The notes under the pieces: generated by a model
Told to the model about the DNA's origin: nothing
The model's input: only the letters and a program-made list of their open reading frames with translations
The model's database searches: none
Origin: Methylobacterium sp. SyP6R
Lineage (GTDB): Bacteria > Pseudomonadota > Alphaproteobacteria > Rhizobiales > Beijerinckiaceae
Length of the DNA: 64,000 bases
NCBI RefSeq assembly: GCF_019216885.1
Contig: NZ_JAAQRC020000001.1
Span: forward strand, 3,392,501-3,456,500
Direction of reading: 5' to 3'
Position numbers and translations under genes: made by a program
Part shown: piece by piece, positions 21,589 to 29,874 of the stretch
How positions within the stretch are numbered: position 1 is the first letter of the stretch
Layout of the letters: every line of letters begins with the position of its first letter

Positions 21589-23187
21589 ATGCCCGAGACC
21601 CCCGTCTTCTCCCGCGCCGCCTGTGCGGCTCCCCACCACCTCGCGGCCGAGGCCGGACGGGCGATCCTCCAGGAGGGCGGCAACGCCGTCGAGGCGATGC
21701 TCGCCATGGCGGCGACCATCGCGGTGGTCTATCCGCACATGAACGGGCTTGGCGGCGACGGCTTCTGGCTGATCCGCGGCCCGAACGGCGTGGTGCGGGC
21801 GATCGAGGCCTGCGGGCCGGCCGGCAGCCTCGCGACGATCCGGCGCTACCGCGACAAGGACTACGAGACGATCCCCGAGCGGGGGCCCGACGCGGCCCTG
21901 ACGGTCGCCGGCGCGGTCGGCGGCTGGGCGCTCGCCCGCGGGATCGCCCGCGACCTCGGCGGACGCCTGCCCCTCGACCTGCTGCTCTCAGATGCCGTCC
22001 GGCACGCCCGCGAGGGGGTGGCGGTGTCTCCCTCCGAGGCGCGCTACGTGCCGAAGGAACTCGACACGCTCCACGACCAGCCGGGCTTCAAGGAAACCTT
22101 CCTGATCGACGGCCAGATCCCGAAGGCCGGGACCCTGCGCAAGCTGCCGGCGCTCGCCGCCACCCTCGACCAGCTCGGCCATGCCGGGCTGGAGGATTTT
22201 TATCGCGGCGATATCGGCCGCGAGATCGCCGCCGACCTGGAACGGGCCGGCAGCCCGGTCATCCGCACCGACATCGAGCGCTACCGGGCGGTGTCGCGGG
22301 CGCCGCTGTTGCTCAAGCTGTCGGGCGGGACGGTCTACAATTGCCCGCCGCCGAGCCAGGGCCTCGCCGCACTCCTGATCCTCGGTCTCTACGAGCGTCT
22401 GGGCACCATCCGCCCCGAGACGGCGGCGCATTATCACGGCCTGATCGAGGCGACGAAGCGGGCCTTCCGGATCCGCGACGCGGTGGTGACCGATTACGAC
22501 CGCCTGCGCCACGACCCCGCGAGTTTCCTGGCGCCGGAGCGGCTGGCGGCGGAGGCCGCGGCGATCCGCATGGACCGGGCCTCGCCTTATCCGGTCCGCC
22601 CGGTCGGCGACGGCGACACGGTGTGGATGGGGGCGATCGACCAGAACGGCGTCGCGGTGTCCTACATCCAGTCGGTCTACTGGGAGTTCGGCTCGGGCGT
22701 CGTCCTGCCGCGCACCGGCCTCACCTGGCAGAATCGCGGCGTCGCTTTCTCCCTCGATCCGCAGGCGGTCAATCCGCTGGAGCCGGGACGGCGGCCGTTC
22801 CACACCCTCAACCCGGCCATGGCCGTGCTGGCCGACGGGCGGGTGCTCTCCTACGGCAGCATGGGTGGCGACGGGCAGCCGCAATTCCAGGCTCAGGTCT
22901 TCACCCGCTATGCAACGTATGGGATGGGCGTCGCCGAGGCGGTGGATGCCCCGCGCTTCCTGTTCGGCCGCACCTGGGGCGCCAACTCGATGACCGTGAA
23001 GGTCGAGGACCGGTTCGACTCCGCCTGCATCGCGGCCTTGTCGCGGATGGGGCACGAGGTCGAGGAGCTGGGCGGCTCGTACATCGACTCGCTGGGCCAT
23101 GCCGGCCTCTTGGTGCGCCATCCCGGCAACGGGCGGATCGAGGCGACGCATGATCCGCGGTCGGATGGGGGAGCGGCGGGTTTGTGA
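21589..23187 (+). CDS. Gamma-glutamyltransferase-family Ntn hydrolase, possibly oxamate amidohydrolase-like
   Basis: A 532-residue member of the GGT family of self-processing N-terminal nucleophile hydrolases. The large-subunit part shows ILQEGGNAVEAMLAMAATIA, HMNGLGGDGFWLI and YNCPPPSQGLAALLIL. The expected autocleavage site is before Thr344 (GDGDTVWMGAIDQNG), followed by FGSGVVLPRTGLTWQNRG, PFHTLNPAMAVL and GSMGGDGQPQ. The DTVWMG start instead of the TTH of classical GGTs resembles HpxW-type oxamate amidohydrolases, which I recall as 528 residues. There is no signal peptide, so it acts in the cytoplasm, unlike periplasmic GGTs. The substrate is uncertain. Confidence 0.85.
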   Translation: MPETPVFSRAACAAPHHLAAEAGRAILQEGGNAVEAMLAMAATIAVVYPHMNGLGGDGFWLIRGPNGVVRAIEACGPAGSLATIRRYRDKDYETIPERGPDAALTVAGAVGGWALARGIARDLGGRLPLDLLLSDAVRHAREGVAVSPSEARYVPKELDTLHDQPGFKETFLIDGQIPKAGTLRKLPALAATLDQLGHAGLEDFYRGDIGREIAADLERAGSPVIRTDIERYRAVSRAPLLLKLSGGTVYNCPPPSQGLAALLILGLYERLGTIRPETAAHYHGLIEATKRAFRIRDAVVTDYDRLRHDPASFLAPERLAAEAAAIRMDRASPYPVRPVGDGDTVWMGAIDQNGVAVSYIQSVYWEFGSGVVLPRTGLTWQNRGVAFSLDPQAVNPLEPGRRPFHTLNPAMAVLADGRVLSYGSMGGDGQPQFQAQVFTRYATYGMGVAEAVDAPRFLFGRTWGANSMTVKVEDRFDSACIAALSRMGHEVEELGGSYIDSLGHAGLLVRHPGNGRIEATHDPRSDGGAAGL

Positions 23188-23246
23188 GCTACCGAGCCCG
23201 ACCGGTCACAGCTTCGGCGGACCGTCGTCCTGCCGATGACGCCGGA

Positions 23247-23594
23247 TCAGAACGGGTAGGCGGTGATGAGCCGTCCAACGGAATCCGACGGAAGGACTTG
23301 CCACACGGATGTCACGCGCCCGGTCAGACCTGTCGGCGACTCGATCGGCCCTCCGAATAGGAAGCGCACGTCGTAGATGGTGACTTTTGGTGGTTGGGAG
23401 ACACTGCTCGGCAGTGTCGGATGCGCCAGAAGCGCTGCTGCCAGCAGGTTGGGCTCAAACGGATCAAAACCGCAGTTGATGAAATATCGAGCTTTCGGCC
23501 CACCATTCGGATGGGACAATTTCGGAAGGTAACCAGATATCTTGAGGGTATCGATTGCGAATCTAATGGGTGGCACTGGGTGCAAGGTCTGCAC
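23247..23594 (-). CDS. DUF6883-like protein
   Basis: A 115-residue protein. The core reads LKISGYLPKLSHPNGGPKAR then YFINCGFDPFEPNLLAAALL and ends with DSVGRLITAYPF. It resembles the small DUF6883 domain, recalled as occurring alone or at the ends of polymorphic-toxin-like proteins. The function is unknown. The gene overlaps the end of the DUF4926 gene by 32 bp, so the two are translationally linked. The start may lie a few codons later than the ATG at 23594. Base composition here is visibly lower in GC than the surroundings, suggesting transfer. A toxin-like role is a guess. Confidence 0.6.
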   Translation of the reverse strand: MQTLHPVPPIRFAIDTLKISGYLPKLSHPNGGPKARYFINCGFDPFEPNLLAAALLAHPTLPSSVSQPPKVTIYDVRFLFGGPIESPTGLTGRVTSVWQVLPSDSVGRLITAYPF

Positions 23595-23856
23595 GCGTTG
23601 CCCCCGGTATCAGCTCCAGCTTCGCCAGCTCGACGGTCGCGAGGACCGGGATCGGATGGCCGTTCTCTGAAAATCTCTGATTCTCGGACTCGACCAGATA
23701 CGCTGCACCGTCGCCGAGAATCGATAGCACCGTCCCGCACGAACCTTCGCGAATGGTTTCTGCCTTATCGCCTTTCACATTCGTGCGAACCACGACTTGG
23801 TCGAGTTCGTGGATGGACGCGGATGCGACCGGAAGCCAGGTATAGGCGAGGTGCAT
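23563..23856 (-). CDS. DUF4926-like protein
   Basis: A 97-residue protein. After a short N-terminal extension it reads SIHELDQVVVRTNVKGDKAE, then SCGTVLSILGDGAAYLVESE and ATVELAKLELIP. This matches DUF4926, a small beta-barrel-like domain of unknown function often found beside other small uncharacterised genes. It precedes and overlaps the DUF6883-like gene in the same direction. The ATG at 23856 was chosen; a GTG six codons upstream is possible, and the domain itself begins near residue 14. The pair has the size and overlap of an antitoxin-toxin or immunity module, but nothing in the sequence proves that. Confidence 0.6.
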   Translation of the reverse strand: MHLAYTWLPVASASIHELDQVVVRTNVKGDKAETIREGSCGTVLSILGDGAAYLVESENQRFSENGHPIPVLATVELAKLELIPGATRADLAPSATH

Positions 23857-24062
23857 TGTCACGGCGCCGCCCACAGGATTTGAGGACCATCAGGCGTGGG
23901 GGTCGTCCGCACGTCGCGTCACGGGCAAGAGGCACGCGCGCCATCATCTGCCAGGATTGTCGAACCCAATCGTCGTCACGGGTTCCCCAAGTGTATCCCC
24001 AACATGCGGAGGGCCCGGCACCTCCCGGCGCCAAGCCCTCCGCTCTCCTCCATCAGCCCGCC

Positions 24063-24662
24063 TCAGCGCGGCGCGCGCTTGGCCAGGATCCGCTGCAACG
24101 TCCGCCGGTGCATGTTCAACCGGCGCGCCGTCTCCGAGACGTTGCGGCCGCACAGCTCGTAGACCCGCTGGATGTGCTCCCAGCGCACCCGGTCGGCCGA
24201 CATCGGGTTCTCGGGCGGGTCGGCCCGCTCGCCGGGCTCGGCCATCAGGGTGCCGTGGATCTCGTCGGCGTCGGCGGGCTTTGCCAGGTAGTCGAAGGCG
24301 CCGAGCTTCACCGCGGTGACGGCGGTGGCGATGTTGCCGTAACCGGTGAGGATCACGCCGCGGGCCTCCGGCCGGCGCTCCTTCAGCCGGGCGATCACGT
24401 CGAGGCCGTTGCCGTCGCCGAGCCGCATGTCGATGACGGCGAAGGCCGGCGGCTTCGCGTCCACCGCCGAAACGCCCTCGGCCACGCTCTCCGCGACGTG
24501 GACCTGGTAGCCGCGGGCCTCCATGGCCCGGGCGAGGCGGGTCGAGAACGGCTTGTCGTCGTCCACGATCAGCAGGCTGCGGTCGGCATGGTTGAGGAGG
24601 GCGTCGCCCTCCGGGATGGTGCCGGCCGGGGCCTCCGGGCTTAACGTTCCGTATTGCGTCAT
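24063..24662 (-). CDS. regA: Redox response regulator RegA/ActR/PrrA
   Basis: A 199-residue response regulator. The receiver has the acidic cluster LLIVDDDKPF, phospho-acceptor Asp78 (FAVIDMRLGDGNGL) and the switch/Lys motifs ILTGYGNIATAV and YLAKPAD. A linker leads to a Fis-type helix-turn-helix (GRNVSETARRLNMHRRTLQR) at the C-terminus, which is nearly invariant in RegA/ActR/PrrA. The family is a global regulator of respiration, carbon and nitrogen metabolism in alphaproteobacteria. It is the second gene of a two-gene operon with regB, 43 bp downstream. Confidence 0.95.
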   Translation of the reverse strand: MTQYGTLSPEAPAGTIPEGDALLNHADRSLLIVDDDKPFSTRLARAMEARGYQVHVAESVAEGVSAVDAKPPAFAVIDMRLGDGNGLDVIARLKERRPEARGVILTGYGNIATAVTAVKLGAFDYLAKPADADEIHGTLMAEPGERADPPENPMSADRVRWEHIQRVYELCGRNVSETARRLNMHRRTLQRILAKRAPR

Positions 24663-24705
24663 CCGGCGACGCTCCTTGCGAAGTTCAATCAGTCTATTGA
24701 GAGAA

Positions 24706-26085
24706 CTATATAGGAACGTCGCGAGCCTGCGTCAGGGGTGCGGCATCCCCCGTACCCGTGTTTCGACCGCCTTTGGCCTCCCTCTCGAAAACGTGACGAG
24801 GCCAGGCGATCCGCACCACCGCGCCGGTCGAGGGATCGACCGCGTTGGCGAGGGTCAGCTGCGCGCCGGAGCGCTCGATGAGCGTCTTGGCGATGAAGAG
24901 GCCGAGGCCGAGGCCGGTGCCGCCCTCCTGGGCGGCACTGCGGGTGCTGACATAGGGCTCGCCGACCCGCAGCAGCACGTCGGGGGCGAAACCCGGCCCG
25001 TCGTCGCGGATCTCCAGCGAGACCCGGTCCGGGCTCCAGCGCGCCTCGATCGCCACGCAGCTTTCCGCGAAGTCGACCGCGTTGTCGACGATATTGGCGA
25101 GCCCGAACATCACGCCCGGGTTGCGCCGGCAGGCCGGCTCCGGCCCGTCGCCCTTCGTCGTCACGTCGAGCACGATGCCGAGCGCGCGCTGCGGCGCCAC
25201 CAGTTCCTCGACGAGGTGGCTCAAGGAAATGGTCTCGATGAAGCCGCCCTGGTCGGCATCGAGGGATGTGAGCTTGGCGAGGATGCCGCGGCAGCGCTCG
25301 ACCTGGTCGCGCAGCAGCGCCAGGTCCTCGGCGACGCTCGGGGAGGCCGTCGGCCCGAGCTGCCGGTCGAGTTCCTTGGCCACCACCGTGATGGTGGCGA
25401 GCGGCGTGCCGAGCTCGTGGGCGGCCGCCGCCGCCAGCCCGTCGAGCTGCGACAGGTGCTGCTCGCGGGCGAGCACCAGCTCGGTGGCGGCCAGCGCCTG
25501 GGCGAGCTGGCGCGCCTCCTCGGCGACGCGCCAAGCGTAAACTCCCGTAAAGGCGGTTCCGAGCAGGATCGCGGTCCAGACGCCCGACACGTACAGGAAC
25601 GGCAGTTCGAGCGTCTCTCCGGCGAACCACGGCAGCGGCCGGTAGACCAGGGCGAGGAGCGTCGAGAGGCCGACCGCCAGGAGCCCAAGCGCCAGGGTCC
25701 GGGCCGGGGGCAGGGCGGTGGCGGAGATCAGCACGGGGGCGAGGAACAGCAGGGCGAAGGGGTTCTGGAGGCCGCCGGTGAGGAAGAGGAGGGCGGCGAG
25801 CTGGATGATGTCGAAGGCGAGCAGCAGCACCGCGGCGTCGTCGCTGAGCCGGTGACTGGCCGGGTAGCGGATCCGCAGGGTGAGGTTGAGCCAGGACGAG
25901 GCCGCGATGACGAGGAAGCACCAGCCGAAGGGCAGGGGCAGGCCGAGCCCGAGATGGGCGCCGGCCACCGCCGCGCCCTGGCCCGCCACCGCGAGCCAGC
26001 GAAGCCGCACCAGGGTGTCGAGGCGCAGGTGGCGGGCATCGCGCACCAGATCGGTCTGCAAGGTTTCGAACATGCTCGAAACCAT
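24706..26085 (-). CDS. regB: Redox sensor histidine kinase RegB/ActS/PrrB
   Basis: A 459-residue membrane kinase. Six hydrophobic helices occupy about residues 30-185 and include the quinone-sensing heptapeptide GGLQNPF (104-110). The phospho-acceptor is His223 in AAAHELGTPLATI. A Cys at exactly residue 265 (QVERCRGIL) corresponds to the redox-active cysteine described for Rhodobacter RegB. The catalytic ATPase part has NIVDNAVDFA, DDGPGF and GLGLGLFIAKTL. The ATG at 26085 was preferred because it places these residues at the family positions; the frame is open 44 codons upstream without similarity. It signals to regA just downstream and is divergent from the PHB depolymerase gene. Confidence 0.95.
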   Translation of the reverse strand: MVSSMFETLQTDLVRDARHLRLDTLVRLRWLAVAGQGAAVAGAHLGLGLPLPFGWCFLVIAASSWLNLTLRIRYPASHRLSDDAAVLLLAFDIIQLAALLFLTGGLQNPFALLFLAPVLISATALPPARTLALGLLAVGLSTLLALVYRPLPWFAGETLELPFLYVSGVWTAILLGTAFTGVYAWRVAEEARQLAQALAATELVLAREQHLSQLDGLAAAAAHELGTPLATITVVAKELDRQLGPTASPSVAEDLALLRDQVERCRGILAKLTSLDADQGGFIETISLSHLVEELVAPQRALGIVLDVTTKGDGPEPACRRNPGVMFGLANIVDNAVDFAESCVAIEARWSPDRVSLEIRDDGPGFAPDVLLRVGEPYVSTRSAAQEGGTGLGLGLFIAKTLIERSGAQLTLANAVDPSTGAVVRIAWPRHVFEREAKGGRNTGTGDAAPLTQARDVPI

Positions 26086-26389
26086 AGTGCGCGCCCGCCC
26101 GCCGGCCAGGGCGCGGAGCCGGAAACCCTTCGCGCTCCAGTGCGTTGCCTTCGACGGTGAAGGAGCCGGTTCAGGATCGGCGCATGGCGGATCCGGGCTG
26201 CATGCCGCACCGCACAAGGCACACGTGGGAGTTGAGGTAAAAAGGACACGGTTCCACCTTTTGACACCTTGGATTTCCGTAAGTGTTGCCCTTCAATATC
26301 GGACCTCTATTGTCCTGGCTCCCAATCGGGACAGGCGTCTCCCGGCGGGCGGTGCGCGCGCCCCTGGGTCAATCGTGGACGGTGGCGTC

Positions 26390-27661
26390 ATGGATCTCTC
26401 GTATTTCTGGTATGAAGCCGCGCACTGGATGTTGACGCCTGCCCGAGCGGCCGCCGACGCCACGCAGCTCGTGTTCAAGAATCCCGTCAACCCGATCACC
26501 TACACGCCCTACGGCCGGACCGTGTCGGCGGCCTGCGAGATGTTCGAGCGCACGACGCGGCGCTACGGCAAGCCGGCCTTCAACCTGCCCCGCACGGTGG
26601 TCGAGGGCATGGTGACGGACGTGACCGAGCGGGTCGTGTGGTCGAAGCCGTTCTGCCAGGTGATCAAGTTCGACCGCGCCCTGAAGCGCCCGACGACCCA
26701 GGCCCAGCCGAAGGTGCTGGTGGTGGCGCCGATGTCGGGCCACTACGCGACCCTGCTGCGCGGCACCGTCGAGGCGATGCTGCCCGCCCACGAGGTGATG
26801 ATCACCGACTGGATCGATGCCCGCATGGTGCCGCTCGAGGCCGGCCGCTTCGACCTCGACGATTACATCGACTACCTGATCGAGATGTTCCAGGCCCTGG
26901 GGCCGGACCTGCACGTGATCGCGGTGTGCCAGCCCTCGGTGCCGGTCTTCGCCGCCGTCGCCCGGATGGAGGCCGAGGGCATGCCGGGCGTGCCGACCTC
27001 GATGACCCTGATGGGCGGCCCGATCGACACCCGCCGCTCGCCCACCGCCGTGAACTGCCTCGCCGCCGAGCGCGGCTCGGACTGGTTCAAGCGCAACTGC
27101 ATCACCGTGGTGCCCCCGGGCTATCCCGGCACCTGGCGCGAGGTCTATCCGGGCTTCTTCCAGCTCTCCGGCTTCATGGGCATGAACCTCGACCGTCACC
27201 TGACGGCGCATTGGGACATGTTCAAGCACCTGGTGCGCGACGACGGCGACTCGGCCGAGAAGCATCGCGAGTTCTACGACGAGTACCTGTCGGTGATGGA
27301 CCTGACGGCGGAGTTCTACCTCCAGACCGTCAACACCGTCTTCGTCGAGCACGCCCTGCCGAAGGGCACGATGCGCCACCGCGACAAGCCGGTCGATCCG
27401 ACCGCGATCCGCCACTGCGCCATCATGGCGGTGGAGGGCGAGAAGGACGACATCTCCGGCGTCGGCCAGACGCTCGCGGCCCTCGACCTGACGCCGAACC
27501 TGGGCGCAGAGCGCAAGCTCTACCACCTGCAGCAGGGTGTCGGCCATTACGGCGTATTCAACGGCTCGCGCTTCCGGGCCAATATCGCGCCGCGCATTTC
27601 CGCCTTCATGCACGAGATGCAGGGCACGCAGGCCCTCGCCGACTTGCGCGAGGCCTCCTGA
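26390..27661 (+). CDS. phaZ: Intracellular polyhydroxyalkanoate (PHB) depolymerase
   Basis: A 423-residue cytoplasmic enzyme that mobilises stored PHB. It has the family N-terminus (MDLSYFWYEAAHWMLTPARA), the lipase-like strand VLVVAPMSGHYATLLRGTVE, and the active-site Cys180 in VCQPSVPVFAAV, equivalent to the Cys183 described for Ralstonia PhaZ1. Asp (GEKDDISG) and His (GVGHYGVFNGSRF) complete the triad. There is no signal peptide, as expected. ATG 26390 is the first start giving family sequence. It is divergent from regB/regA with about 300 bp between, so redox control of its promoter is possible but not shown. Confidence 0.95.
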   Translation: MDLSYFWYEAAHWMLTPARAAADATQLVFKNPVNPITYTPYGRTVSAACEMFERTTRRYGKPAFNLPRTVVEGMVTDVTERVVWSKPFCQVIKFDRALKRPTTQAQPKVLVVAPMSGHYATLLRGTVEAMLPAHEVMITDWIDARMVPLEAGRFDLDDYIDYLIEMFQALGPDLHVIAVCQPSVPVFAAVARMEAEGMPGVPTSMTLMGGPIDTRRSPTAVNCLAAERGSDWFKRNCITVVPPGYPGTWREVYPGFFQLSGFMGMNLDRHLTAHWDMFKHLVRDDGDSAEKHREFYDEYLSVMDLTAEFYLQTVNTVFVEHALPKGTMRHRDKPVDPTAIRHCAIMAVEGEKDDISGVGQTLAALDLTPNLGAERKLYHLQQGVGHYGVFNGSRFRANIAPRISAFMHEMQGTQALADLREAS

Positions 27662-27830
27662 TCCTCCCCGTCCGGCGCCGCCTCGGCGGCGCCGGCCCTC
27701 TGCCATCACCCCTTTCACCATGACGACGTCGCCGATGCGTCGCCTGCGCGCCTGGTTCGCAGGCTTCCTCGGCCTCGCGCGGCGAACCGGGACGCTGACA
27801 GGCTCCGGGTCTCCCGGGTACAAGGGTGGC

Positions 27831-28574
27831 ATGCGAGTCGCGCTCCTTCGCCGTTCGGCGCCCGAACCCACCCACGTCACCGTCATCCACGCCGGCACCT
27901 GCTACCCGGTCACCGTGCGCCGCCGCGCGGCGGCGCGGCGCATAACCCTGCGGGTGTCGAGCGCCACCGGCGAGATCGTGCTCACGCTGCCGGAGCGCAC
28001 CGACCTCGCCGCCGCGCAACGCTTCGCCGATTCGCACGGTGCCTGGATCGCCACCCGGGTGGCGAAGCTTCCGGAACGCATCGCCTTCGTACCGGGCGCG
28101 ACGGTGCCGCTGCGCGGCGTACCCCACCGCATCCTGCATTGGTCGACCACCTCCGGTGCGACCTTGGCCACGACGGAGCCGGACGGCACGCCGGTGATCG
28201 CGGTCTCCTGCGGCCTGCCCCACGTGGCGCGCCGGGTGCGGGACTTCCTGGAGGCCGAGGCGCGTCGCGACCTCGGCGAAGCGGTGGCGCGTCATGCCGG
28301 GGCGCTCGGCCGGACGCCGAAGCGCCTGACCGTGCGCGACACCCGCAGCCGCTGGGGCTCGTGCTCCGCCGCCGGCCACCTGAATTTTTCCTGGCGCCTC
28401 ATCATGGCGCCACCGACGGTGCTCGACTATCTGGCCGCGCACGAGGTCGCGCACCTCGCCGAGATGAACCACTCGGACCGGTTCTGGCGCGTCGTGAAAA
28501 AACTCTCCCCGGGCTACGACGAGCCCGAGACCTGGCTGAAGCGGCACGGCACGGAGTTGCACCGCTACGGTTGA
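27831..28574 (+). CDS. YgjP-like (DUF45/M48-type) metallopeptidase
   Basis: A 247-residue protein of the YgjP/DUF45 group. The N-terminal half has VRRRAAARRITLRVSSATGE, and the C-terminal half has DTRSRWGSCSAAGHLNFSWR followed by the zinc-peptidase motif HEVAHLAEMNHSDRFWRVV (HEXXH near residue 204, third ligand His in NHS). Members are presumed cytoplasmic zinc metalloproteases related to SprT/WSS1; their substrates are largely unknown. The ATG at 27831 follows AAGGGTGG. An ATG at 27720 would add 37 residues without family similarity. Confidence 0.88.
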   Translation: MRVALLRRSAPEPTHVTVIHAGTCYPVTVRRRAAARRITLRVSSATGEIVLTLPERTDLAAAQRFADSHGAWIATRVAKLPERIAFVPGATVPLRGVPHRILHWSTTSGATLATTEPDGTPVIAVSCGLPHVARRVRDFLEAEARRDLGEAVARHAGALGRTPKRLTVRDTRSRWGSCSAAGHLNFSWRLIMAPPTVLDYLAAHEVAHLAEMNHSDRFWRVVKKLSPGYDEPETWLKRHGTELHRYG

Positions 28575-28616
28575 TCGGGCCGAGAGCCTGTTTCGATGGG
28601 CCCTGCAAAATCTCAA

Positions 28617-28670
28617 ACCCTCCGGGTCATTCCGGAGCCGCGAAGCGGAGCCCGGAATGACCCGGAGGGT
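28617..28670. repeat. Palindromic intergenic repeat after the YgjP-like gene
   Basis: Perfect 19-bp arms (ACCCTCCGGGTCATTCCGG and its complement at 28652-28670) flank a 16-base centre containing GCCGC-gaa-GCGG. This looks like a dispersed palindromic unit of the GGGTCATTCCGG type and may also act as a terminator between convergent genes. Confidence 0.75.
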
Positions 28671-28704
28671 GTTCATTCTGTCGTGATCAAAACAGTTCTG
28701 CCGC

Positions 28705-29070
28705 TCAGCCCTTGGTGCGCACCACCACCACACGCTCCGCCGGCCAGGCCGGGCGCGGATCGACGTGGCCGGGATTGAGGGTGCGGGGCGCGATGCTGTC
28801 GCAATTCTCGCGCTGACGCAGGATGACCTCGCCGTTCTCGCCCCGGCGCCGGATGATCCCGCCGTCGCGGCAGAACCCGGCAATCTCGGCCGAGCGCGAG
28901 GCCCGGCGCCCGCGCGGGTTGCGGGGCACCGGCGGGTGCTCGATCGTCAGCGTCGCATCCCGATTGAGCGAGCGCTCGACATAGGTGGTCTCGCCGATCG
29001 GCAGCGACTGGGCTTCGGCATATCCGGCGGCCAGGACCAGGAAGGCGAGGGAGGTGGCGGCGAGTCTCAT
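28705..29070 (-). CDS. Small exported protein of unknown function
   Basis: A 121-residue protein with a clear Sec signal peptide (MRLAATSLAFLVLAAGYAEA, cleavage likely near AEA-QS). The mature part is basic, with four Cys-rich or charged segments such as FCRDGGIIRRRGENGEVILR and ENCDSIAPRTLNPGH. Two Cys could form one disulfide. I do not recognise a family. It is convergent with the YgjP-like gene and transcribed away from the IalB-type operon. The ATG at 29070 was chosen because it starts the signal peptide; the frame is open 29 codons further upstream. Confidence 0.7.
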   Translation of the reverse strand: MRLAATSLAFLVLAAGYAEAQSLPIGETTYVERSLNRDATLTIEHPPVPRNPRGRRASRSAEIAGFCRDGGIIRRRGENGEVILRQRENCDSIAPRTLNPGHVDPRPAWPAERVVVVRTKG

Positions 29071-29329
29071 GGTCGTCGGTTCTCGGGCGGCTCTCGCGAG
29101 CGGGGCGGGGCTGATCCGGGTCGGTCGATCCGATATGAACCGTAAAACCATGCGCAACCACTAACGGCATACGGCCCCGGACGCGGCCCGGCTCGATCAT
29201 CAAGCTAAGCCGGTTCGGCGGCACGGGTTCCCGATCACGGGAGGGCGCCTCGGCTTGACAGCATCCCGGCCCCGTGGTCGGAACGCCCCCGGGCCGGCGG
29301 ATGGCCGGGGCAGCGGAGCGGTGAACGGC

Positions 29330-29854
29330 GTGGGAGACAGATTGCGACGGATCGGACGCCGGGTGCGGGCCGCCGCCCTCGGACTCGGACTCGCTCTCGG
29401 ACTGCCGGCCGGTGCCGCCCTGGCGCAGGGCGCGGTCAAGCAGACCTTCGACGACTGGCAGCTGCGCTGCGAGACGCCCGCCGGCGCCAAGGCCGAGCAA
29501 TGCGCCCTGGTGCAGTACGTCGCCGCCGAGGACCGGCCGAACCTGTCCCTGGTGGTGATCGTGCTGAAGACCGCCGACAACCGCGGCACCCTGCTGCGGG
29601 TGGTGGCGCCGCTCGGCGTGCTCCTGCCCTCCGGCCTCGGCCTGAAGGTCGACCAGGCGGAGATCGGCCGCACCTCGTTCGTGCGCTGCCTCTCCACCGG
29701 CTGCGTCGCCGAGGTGGTGATGGACGACAAGCTCATCAACCAGCTCAAGAGCGGCCAGCAGGCCACCTTCATCGTCTTCCAGACGCCCGAGGAAGGAGTG
29801 GGCATTCCACTGTCCCTCAAGGGGTTCAAGGAAGGCTTCGACAGCCTGAAGTGA
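29330..29854 (+). CDS. Invasion-associated locus B (IalB) family exported protein
   Basis: A protein of about 174 residues with a signal peptide (RVRAAALGLGLALGLPAGAA, cleavage near LAQ). The mature part shows the IalB pattern: QTFDDWQLRCETPAG, CALVQYV, LLRVVAPLGVLLPSGLGLKV, FVRCLSTGCVAEVVMDD and GFKEGFDSL, with four Cys in two pairs that suggest disulfides. IalB proteins are periplasmic or outer-membrane-associated and of unclear biochemical role outside Bartonella. The start is ambiguous: GTG 29321, GTG 29330 and TTG 29342 (GGGAG 5 bp upstream) all give a signal peptide. It is first in a tight operon with the next three genes. Confidence 0.85.
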   Translation: MGDRLRRIGRRVRAAALGLGLALGLPAGAALAQGAVKQTFDDWQLRCETPAGAKAEQCALVQYVAAEDRPNLSLVVIVLKTADNRGTLLRVVAPLGVLLPSGLGLKVDQAEIGRTSFVRCLSTGCVAEVVMDDKLINQLKSGQQATFIVFQTPEEGVGIPLSLKGFKEGFDSLK

Positions 29855-29874
29855 TCGACGATCGGGAGAGGATT

